Origin: DASQDT01 sp036380435
GTDB lineage: Bacteria; Acidobacteriota; Blastocatellia; Pyrinomonadales; Pyrinomonadaceae
Reading direction: 5' to 3'
Length of the DNA: 6,575 nucleotides
Assembly (NCBI GenBank): GCA_036380435.1
Contig: DASVES010000291.1
Coordinates: 1-6,575, forward strand
The notes under the pieces are model-generated. The model was not told where the DNA came from. It saw nothing but the letters and a program-made list of their open reading frames with translations, and did not search any database. The translations under genes were made by a program, and so were the position numbers. Positions 1-5,700 of the stretch are shown here, in pieces; position 1 is the first letter of the stretch; every line of letters starts with the position of its first letter.

Positions 1-44
1 CGCCCTTTCGCTTTAGAGCGATGTTCACTTGAGTGGAAGCGAAG

Positions 45-131
45 TAGATTCAACCCTGCGGCGCTAACTCTGCGTCCTGCGGCGCCTCTGCGGTGAATCT
101 ATTTCCCTCTCCCTCAACTGATAACTGATAT
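45..131. repeat. Short repeats in the gap before the rhodanese gene
   Basis: Bases 1-196 contain no coding region I can recognise. Within them, TAGATTCA (45-52) and TGAATCTA (94-101) form an inverted repeat, extendable to 11 pairs with one G-T wobble. It encloses two direct copies of CCTGCGGCGC (55-64 and 76-85) and several CTCTGCG-like units. Next comes a tandem 7-base repeat, AACTGAT at 116-122 and 123-129, which in another register reads CTGATAA (118-124) then CTGATAT (125-131). The second repeat also contains TATAAA (129-134), which could serve as a -10 box, but I find no convincing -35 at the right distance. The rhodanese promoter is therefore undecided. Bases 1-44 may be the tail of an upstream region and show only a weak 7-bp inverted repeat (7-13 with 37-43). 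Confidence 0.6.
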
Positions 132-181
132 AAAGCGCGCCGCGTTTGCGTTCTCACGGCCGGGTTGGTAGCTTTGGGCGC

Positions 182-189
182 GGAGGTGA
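182..189 (+). promoter_or_regulatory. Strong Shine-Dalgarno deciding a TTG start
   Basis: GGAGGTGA at 182-189 is a near-perfect Shine-Dalgarno sequence. It ends 7 bases before a TTG at 197-199 that is in frame with the rhodanese. No such signal precedes the in-frame TTG at 146 or is well spaced for the ATG at 212, so 197 is the best supported start. Confidence 0.75.
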
Positions 190-196
190 GCGGCAG

Positions 197-520
197 TTGA
201 ACTACTCGACGATGACACCGGCGGAGTTTACCGGGCGCAAGGAGCGCGGCGACGACTTGTTGTTGATCGACGTGCGCGAGCCGGAGGAGTTCGAGCTGGC
301 GCGCGTCGAGGGCGCGGAACTGCTGCCGCTCAGCCGCTTCCACGAGTGGGCCGACACGCTCGACCCCGCGCGCGAGACCGTCGTCATGTGTCACCACGGC
401 ATCCGCAGCGCGCAGGTCTGCGCCGTCCTCGCCCGACAGGGCTTCGCGCGAATGCACAATCTCGCCGGCGGCATCGACCGCTGGTCGGCGGAAGTTGACC
501 GGCGCGTCCCGCGCTACTAA
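197..520 (+). CDS. Single-domain rhodanese-like sulfurtransferase
   Basis: This encodes about 107 residues, one rhodanese domain and little else, the usual size for a stand-alone single-domain member. Rhodaneses carry sulfane sulfur as a persulfide on an active-site cysteine and pass it to thiol acceptors or to sulfur-relay proteins; this one is probably cytoplasmic, since no signal peptide or membrane segment is visible. Family marks seen: the D-V-R-E-P-E-E-F motif near residues 25-32, the active-site loop C-H-H-G-I-R-S at 65-71 with Cys65 as the persulfide carrier, and the C-terminal N-L-A-G-G-I-D-R-W signature around 88-96. The start is a TTG chosen for the strong Shine-Dalgarno just upstream; a longer TTG start at 146 would add an Arg/Gly-rich tail that looks non-coding. 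It ends in tandem stops (TAA TAG), three bases before a perfect hairpin. The true sulfur acceptor cannot be told from the sequence. Confidence 0.9.
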   Translation: MNYSTMTPAEFTGRKERGDDLLLIDVREPEEFELARVEGAELLPLSRFHEWADTLDPARETVVMCHHGIRSAQVCAVLARQGFARMHNLAGGIDRWSAEVDRRVPRY

Positions 521-523
521 TAG

Positions 524-604
524 AAGTGATGAGTGATGAGTGATGAGTGATAAGAAAATCCGTTTTTCTCTTTCTTATCACTCATCACTCATCACTCATC
601 ACTT
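524..604. repeat. Perfect 34-bp hairpin made of GTGATGA heptamers
   Basis: The left arm (524-557) and right arm (571-604) are exact reverse complements over 34 bases with a 13-base loop (558-570). The left arm is built of GTGATGA at 526-532, 533-539 and 540-546 followed by GTGATAA at 547-553; the right arm is the same units reversed. It starts three bases after the rhodanese TAA (one after the following TAG) and ends ten bases before the DUF309 ATG. No T run follows the stem on either strand, so it does not look like a classical intrinsic terminator. A role in mRNA 3'-end protection, attenuation or as a mobile or recombinogenic repeat is inference. Confidence 0.9.
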
Positions 605-614
605 GTTAATTAGC

Positions 615-1055
615 ATGACTGTTGAAGAACATAACGGCGCGGCTTACACGGAGGCGCACGCCGCCGCGTATCCAATCGAATACCTCGCGGGTATCGACCT
701 CTACAACGCGGGCGAGTTCCACGCGGCGCACGACGCCTGGGAAGAGCGCTGGGTGGACGAGGCGGGGCCGCGCGAGAAGTTGTTCCTTCAGGCGATGATT
801 CAGTCGGCCGTGGTCTTTCATCATCTGGAGATCGGGCGCCCCGGCGCGGCGCGGCGGATGTACCAGGCGGCGACGGAGAAGTTCGCGCGCCTCGGCTGCG
901 AGCGTTTTATGTCGCTCGACCTCGCGGACTATCAGGCGCAACTCGAACGCGCGCTCTCGTGGCTGCTCACGGCGGCCGACCCGCGCGAGGTCACGCCGCC
1001 GCAGTTTGTGCCGCCGATCATCCGCCTCCTGCCGGAAGTGATGGAGTACGAGTGA
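615..1055 (+). CDS. DUF309 domain-containing protein
   Basis: This is a 146-residue, mostly alpha-helical, soluble protein matching the DUF309 family, whose biochemical role I do not know. The family hallmarks are clear: G-x-F-H-A-A-H-D-A-W-E-E-R-W at about residues 33-46 and E-K-L-F-L-Q-A-M-I-Q-S-A-V-V-F-H-H at 54-70, followed by a G-x-P-G-A-A-R-R-M-Y helix. The paired His/Asp/Glu residues in these two helices are the conserved core. The ATG at 615 is preferred although no clear Shine-Dalgarno precedes it. In-frame starts at 540 and 543 would run through the hairpin and add about 25 low-complexity residues, which I think are not real. The gene shares one base with the following DUF4149 gene (TGATG at 1053-1057), so the two are probably co-translated; it may also be transcribed together with the rhodanese. 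The family call is firm and the function is unknown. Confidence 0.88.
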   Translation: MTVEEHNGAAYTEAHAAAYPIEYLAGIDLYNAGEFHAAHDAWEERWVDEAGPREKLFLQAMIQSAVVFHHLEIGRPGAARRMYQAATEKFARLGCERFMSLDLADYQAQLERALSWLLTAADPREVTPPQFVPPIIRLLPEVMEYE

Positions 1056-1675
1056 TGAACGCCGAAAACAACCGCGAGACGATCTCCTCCTCCGCCTCGA
1101 TGGTCGAGCACGCGCAGCGGCTCGGCGTCCTGCCCGCCGCCGCCCGCGCCGGCGCCGGGACTGGCTGGGCGCGAGTGCGCGCTGCGTTCGTCGCCGACGC
1201 GCGCCTGTTGCTCATCGCGCTGTGGCTCGGCGCGGCTGTCTTCTTCAGCTTCGCGGTGGCGCCCTCCGCCTTCGCGGTGCTTCCCGCGCGCGAGCTGGCC
1301 GGGGCGGTCGTCTCGCGCACGCTCGCCATCGTCAACACGGGCGGCGCCGTCATCGGCCTGCTGCTCCTGCTGAGCCTGCCGCTCGACCGGGGCGCGAGGT
1401 CTCGGCGCGCGGTAGCGGGCGAGGCCGCGTCGCTGCTCATCCTCACCGCGCTGTGCGCGGCGGGCCAGTGGGTCGTCGCCGCGCGGATGCAGGCGTTGCG
1501 CGCACAGATGGGACGACCCATCGACGAGCTGGCCGCCACAGACCCGCTGCGCGTCGCCTTTAACAGTCTGCACGTCTACTCGGTCTGGGCGCTCGTCGCG
1601 GCGATGCTGGCGGGAGCGGCGGCGCTACTGCTCATCGCCCGGAGAACAAGGATGAGGGAAAGGGATAAGGGATGA
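1055..1675 (+). CDS. DUF4149 family four-helix membrane protein
   Basis: This encodes about 206 residues with a hydrophilic N-terminal stretch of roughly 48 residues and four predicted transmembrane helices (about 51-73, 89-109, 121-143 and 174-195). The W-L-G-A-A-V-F-F-S-F-A-V-A-P-S-A-F segment in helix 1 and F-N-S-L-H-V-Y-S before helix 4 fit the DUF4149 (TMEM205-like) family, inner-membrane proteins of unknown function. The start ATG overlaps the DUF309 stop as TGATG, with GGAG at 1043-1046 as a well-spaced ribosome site inside the upstream gene, which supports translational coupling. The last seven residues (from Met200: M-R-E-R-D-K-G) are encoded by the heptamer repeat downstream, and the stop codon itself lies in a repeat unit. 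The original C-terminus was therefore probably shorter or different. The family assignment is reasonably sure from helix pattern and motifs; no enzymatic residues are evident. Confidence 0.82.
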   Translation: MNAENNRETISSSASMVEHAQRLGVLPAAARAGAGTGWARVRAAFVADARLLLIALWLGAAVFFSFAVAPSAFAVLPARELAGAVVSRTLAIVNTGGAVIGLLLLLSLPLDRGARSRRAVAGEAASLLILTALCAAGQWVVAARMQALRAQMGRPIDELAATDPLRVAFNSLHVYSVWALVAAMLAGAAALLLIARRTRMRERDKG

Positions 1676-1721
1676 GGGATGAGGGATGAAGTGAAAGCTT
1701 TATTCATCCCTCATCCCTTAA
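1651..1721. repeat. GGGATGA heptamer inverted repeat overlapping a gene end
   Basis: The left side has GGGATAA (1662-1668) followed by three exact GGGATGA units (1669-1689), preceded by a shorter GGGAAA unit. The right side has two TCATCCC units (1704-1717) followed by TTAA. A 16-bp perfect stem forms between 1675-1690 and 1703-1718 with a 12-base loop; a shifted register gives 17 bp between 1666-1682 and 1704-1720. The arms have unequal unit numbers, as expected from slippage. The DUF4149 stop TGA (1673-1675) lies in the first exact unit. No T run follows the stem. Confidence 0.88.
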
Positions 1722-1722
1722 A

Positions 1723-1751
1723 TTGATAAGCCCCGCGTTCTGAATTAAAAT
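1723..1751 (+). promoter_or_regulatory. Sigma70-type promoter of the GrdB-like gene
   Basis: TTGATA (1723-1728) and TAAAAT (1746-1751) each match the -35 and -10 consensus at five of six positions and are separated by 17 bases. Transcription would start near 1758, giving a leader of about 18 bases with GGAAG (1762-1766) nine bases before the ATG at 1776. The -35 box sits directly beside the end of the GGGATGA inverted repeat. This suggests the GrdB-like gene is transcribed separately from DUF309-DUF4149. Confidence 0.6.
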
Positions 1752-1775
1752 CCGCGCGACCGGAAGACAACTAAA

Positions 1776-2612
1776 ATGTCGAGTGTGAGGAGAACGCCGC
1801 AGGTGGAGATCATCGAGCGCATGGACGAATGGCGCGACCGATACGCGCGCTGGAAGCTGACGAACGAGATGCGCGGCGGCGAGGTCGGCGCGCACTACCC
1901 TTGGGTCGAGAGCACCCGCGCGCCATTCACGCCCGCGCGCCGCGCGCTCCCGATGCTCAACCTCGCGCTCATCACCTCGGCCGGCGCCTACATCGACGGC
2001 ACCGAACCCTTCGACACTGAACTCTACGGCGGCGACCCTTCCTTCCGCGAGATTCCCATCGAGGTCGGGGCCGAAGATTTGAAGTGGTCGGCGCGCGGCT
2101 ACGACCCGGCGGCGGTGCGCGAGGACATGAACTCGCAGGTGCCCGTCGCGCGCTTGCAGGAGTTCGAGGGCAACGGCATCATCGGACGTTTGAACCCCGT
2201 CTTCTGGAGCTTCTGCGGCTTCGCGCCCAACGCCGCGCGCTTCGCCGAGACGGCGCTCGCCCGCCTCGTCGAGCGCGTCACGCGCTACGGGGCGCAGGCC
2301 GCCCTGATCGTCCCCGCCTCGCGTCTGTGTCACCAGACGATGTCGCTCGCCGCGCGCGCCCTCGAAGCCGCGCGCATCCCGACGATGACGCTCGGCGTCG
2401 AGCGCGAGACCTTCGACCGCGTCCGTCCGCCGCGCGCCGTCTTCTACGCCGGCGACTACGGCTCCGTCGCGGGTCGCCCCGGCTGGCCCGAGCACCAGCG
2501 GCGCATACTCGACGAAGCCCTGCGCCTCATCGAGCCATTCGATCAGGTGGGCGTCCACAAACTCTCTGTCGAACTGGAGACAGCCGTCGAAGTCGAGCGC
2601 GGCGAGAAGTAA
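1776..2612 (+). CDS. GrdB/PrdB-like (selenoprotein B family) protein without selenocysteine
   Basis: This 278-residue soluble protein resembles the substrate-binding selenoprotein B subunits of glycine/sarcosine/betaine reductase and the D-proline reductase family. Marks seen are L-A-L-I-T-S-A-G-A-Y-I near 63-73, G-D-P-S-F-R-E-I-P at 86-94, M-N-S-Q-V-P-V-A-R-L around 118-127, G-I-I-G-R-L-N-P near 134-141, the F-W-S-F-C-G-F turn at 143-149, and V-P-A-S-R-L-C-H-Q-T at 179-188 with R-A-L-E-A-A-R-I-P-T after it. True GrdB is about 430 residues with a Cys/Sec redox motif in its C-terminal half. This protein is shorter, has no in-frame TGA, and has only Cys147 and Cys185, which are not in a CxxC. 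A full reductase role is therefore doubtful, and no partner subunits (GrdA, GrdC or PrdA-like) are encoded nearby. The start is supported by GGAAG and a promoter just upstream. Family membership is likely; the reaction is unknown. Confidence 0.78.
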   Translation: MSSVRRTPQVEIIERMDEWRDRYARWKLTNEMRGGEVGAHYPWVESTRAPFTPARRALPMLNLALITSAGAYIDGTEPFDTELYGGDPSFREIPIEVGAEDLKWSARGYDPAAVREDMNSQVPVARLQEFEGNGIIGRLNPVFWSFCGFAPNAARFAETALARLVERVTRYGAQAALIVPASRLCHQTMSLAARALEAARIPTMTLGVERETFDRVRPPRAVFYAGDYGSVAGRPGWPEHQRRILDEALRLIEPFDQVGVHKLSVELETAVEVERGEK

Positions 2613-2702
2613 AAAGCAAAGGGGTAAGGGGTAAAGGGAAAGGGGTAAGGGAAAAGACAAGTTCTTCTCCCTTACCCCGTCCCCTTTACCCCTTACCCCT
2701 TT
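2611..2702 (-). terminator. GGGGTAA heptamer hairpin, likely terminator of the kinase gene
   Basis: Arms 2618-2656 and 2664-2702 pair at 36 of 39 positions around a 7-base loop. Read on the minus strand, the stem ends in TTT, GC and then TTTTT (2615-2611), giving the U-rich tail of an intrinsic terminator, and it begins 11 bases after the stop of the minus-strand kinase. On the plus strand it starts five bases after the GrdB-like stop codon but has no T run after it, so termination there is less certain. The left arm is made of GGGGTAA, GGGGTAAA, GGGAAA and GGGGTAA units, related to the heptamers in the other gaps. Confidence 0.75.
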
Positions 2703-2713
2703 CAGAGTCACCC

Positions 2714-5700
2714 TCAGTCTTTGAAGCGCGCTAATGTTTCTTCGACCTGCTCGAAGTTGAAGGGCTTGCCGATGACGGCGTCGGCCGGGCTTTGTTCGCC
2801 GTCGGCGTCGGGTGGGGCGGTGTCTTTGCCATAGCCGGTGACGATGCAGATGCGCGCGCGGTGGCGGCGGCGGCGCACCTCGCGCGCCAGTTCCCAGCCG
2901 TCCATGCCGGGCATGGAGAGGTCGGAGAAGATCACGTCGAACTCCGCGCCGTCGAGCAAGTCGAGCGCCTCACGCCCCGAAGCGGCCGGTGTCGCGTAGT
3001 GTCCGAGCACCCCGATCATGTCGGCCAGCGTTTCGCGCACGACCTCCTCGTCGTCCACGACGAGCACGCGCAAGGGGAGCACGCCCGCGACGCGCGCCGG
3101 CCCTCGCTGCGGCGCGGCGACGACTACTGCGTCCGCCACGCGCGGCAGCATGATGGCGAAAGTGCTGCCGCGCCCCTCGTCCGACTCGACCGCGATCTGC
3201 CCCCGATGCCGCTCGATGATGCCGTAGCTGACGAAGAGGCCGAGGCCCGTACCGTGCGCCCCCTTCGTCGTGTAGAAAGGCTCGAAGACGCGCGCGCGCA
3301 CCTCCTCCGTCATCCCCGCGCCCGTATCCGTGAAGAGCACACGCACCCACTCGCCCTCGGGGCGGCAGCCGACCGTGAGACGGCCGCCCGTGGACATCGC
3401 GTCGAGGGCGTTGACGATGAGATTGACGAAGACCTCGCGCAGCTCCGAGGCGTTGCCGCTGGCCGCGCACTCTTCACAGGCTTCGAGACGCACGTCGTAG
3501 GAGAGGCCGCGCGCACGGGCCTCGTTCTCCCAGCGCGTGCGGGTGATCTCGACCGAGTCGCGCAAAAGCTCGGCCACATCGACGGTGGCCATCTCCTCGC
3601 CGGGCGCCTGGCGGGCAAAGGCGCGGATGCGGCGGACGGTGGCGGCGGCATCCTCGGCGGCGGTGAGGATCACGTCGAGGCCGCGGGCGGCGGCCGGATC
3701 GAAGGCCGAACGGCGTAGCAACTCGGCGCGGCCCATGATGGCCGCGAGCGCGTTATTGAAGTCGTGGGCGACGCCCGAGGCGAGCTGACCGAGGGCGCGC
3801 AGCTTGTCGGCCTGCGCGGCGCGCTCGCGCTCCTGCCGTTTCTCCGTCACGTCGCGTGAGATGGAGAGCACGCCGGTAGTGCGGCCGTCGATGACGAGTG
3901 GGGTCGTGTCGGAGACGGAGTAGCGGACGTGTCCGTCGCGCGTGACGATTCGCGCCTCGGTCGTCTGCGGCTGGCCGCCGAGGGCGAGCGCGAAACGCTC
4001 GCGCGCCAGCTCTTCGTCGGCCGGGTCCATGACCTCGGAGAAGTGTCGGCCGATCAAATCGTCCTGCGCGTAGCCCAGCATCGCGGTCGCGCCGCTGTTG
4101 CACCACATGAAGCGCCCCTCGGGGTCGAGCGCGCAGATCGACTCGCGCGCGCTCTCCAGCACGTGCTCGAGGAGCGTCTGCCGCTCGCGGGCGAGGCGCT
4201 CGAACTGCCGCAGCTCCGTGAGGTCGCGCACCGTGCAGACGCTGCCGATCTCGCGCCCGCTCAGACGCAACGGCTCGGCCGTGACGAGCAGCGGGCGGGC
4301 GAGACGTTCGGGCGTGTATTCGAGCGTGAGGCCGCGCCTTTCGGTCATCACGCGCTCGACGAGGCAGCCGTGCGACTCTCCCGAGCGCAGGATGTCGCAG
4401 CAGCGCCGGCCCAAAAGCTCACGCGGCGGGGCCGACTCCATCTCCGCCCCCGCGCGGTTGACGCGCACCAGTTGCCGCCCGGCGTCGAAGATGAAGACGC
4501 CGTCCGACATCGCGTCGAAGGTCGCCTCCCATGTCTGCTTGCCGCGGGCGACCATCTCGAACAACTCGGCCTGCGCGATGCCGACGGCGAGCTGCGCGGC
4601 GACGGCCTCGACCAAGGCCACGTCGTCGCGGCCCCAGTGGCGCGCGCCGCCCGTCTGGTGAATACAGAGCGCGCCGCGGAAGTCGCCCTGCACGATGAGC
4701 GGGCAGAAGATCATCGAACTCACGCCGTAGCGCGCCGCGTGGTCGCGCACCTGCGTGGCGAGGTCGGGCGACTCGGCGGGTGGGTGCTCCGCGTCGTCGA
4801 TGACGAGGGGGCGCAGGTTGCGAATGAGGAACTGGCCGATGGGGTTGAGGTAGCTGATCCTGCTGTTGCCGATGGAGGCGACGCCCGGCGCGAGGTATTC
4901 GTGCTCGACCGGCGTCGCCTCTTCGCGCGCCGGGTCGTAGGGGCGCAGGTAGACGCGCGAGGCGCGCAGGGCGGCGCCGAGTTCGTGCGTCGCGGCGTGC
5001 AGCACCTCGGGCAGATCGAGCGAGGCGCGCACGGCCTTGCTCAGGCGGTTGATGAGCGCCTCGCGCGCCGAAGTCGCCTCGGCCCGCTGATAGAGTTCGG
5101 CCTGGCGGATGGCGATGCCCGTCTGGTCGGCCACGGCGCGCGCCAGCGCCACGTCAGACTCGCGCCAGTGTCGCTCGCGCAGGGTCGAGATGGCGAAGGC
5201 GCCGTGCACCTCCTCGCCCACGGTGACGGCCGCGTACATGATCGAGCGCGTGCCCGCCCGCTTCAGGATCGCCTCATAGACGGGACGGATCGACGGGTCG
5301 GCCGTCACGTCGTCGAAGGTGACGACGCCGTGGCGGATGATGCGTTCGGTGAGCAGACGCATCGGCGCGACCAGAAAGGTGCCGCCGGCCGGCTCGACGC
5401 CGTGGGCGTCGAACTCGGCCACGTTGCGCGCCACGCCGGCCTCGCGGTCGAGCATGTAGAGCGTGCAGCGGTCGGCCGAGAGGTGGACGCCCATCTCCTC
5501 GACGGCCGCCCGGAAAACCTCTTCGGGTTCGAGCGAGCGGCGCACGGCGCGCGTGATGCGGTTGACCAGCGCCTCGCGCTCGACCTGCTGGGCGAGGGCG
5601 TCGGCGTCGCGCTGGCGCTCGATGAGCTGCGCCGCCTGACGTGCGAAGGCCACGACGGGCAGCACGGAGCGGCGCTCAGGGGCGGCGCCCGAGCGCGGGT

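Noticed and set aside
524..604. The GTGATGA array considered as a CRISPR-like array or attachment site.
   Set aside because: The units are contiguous 7-mers without spacers, and there are no cas genes, integrase or tRNA nearby.
524..604. Classical rho-independent terminator for the rhodanese.
   Set aside because: The stem is long but is followed by GTTAATTAGC on the plus strand and CTATTAGT on the minus strand, with no T run.
540..614. N-terminal extension of DUF309 from an ATG inside the hairpin.
   Set aside because: The added residues are repeat-encoded, unlike the family's N-terminus, and no ribosome site precedes them.
1776..2612. Recoded TGA (selenocysteine) in the GrdB-like gene.
   Set aside because: The frame contains no internal TGA, and the Cys/Sec motif region of full-length GrdB is missing.
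1704..2711. A 335-codon minus-strand frame opposite the GrdB-like gene.
   Set aside because: It begins within the GGGGTAA hairpin and gives a low-complexity start, then a composition typical of antisense translation. The plus-strand product has recognisable family motifs.
2084..2734. A 216-codon plus-strand frame running through the third hairpin.
   Set aside because: It is an Arg-rich shadow of the GrdB-like gene in another frame; it merely shows that the GGGGTAA element lacks a stop in that frame.
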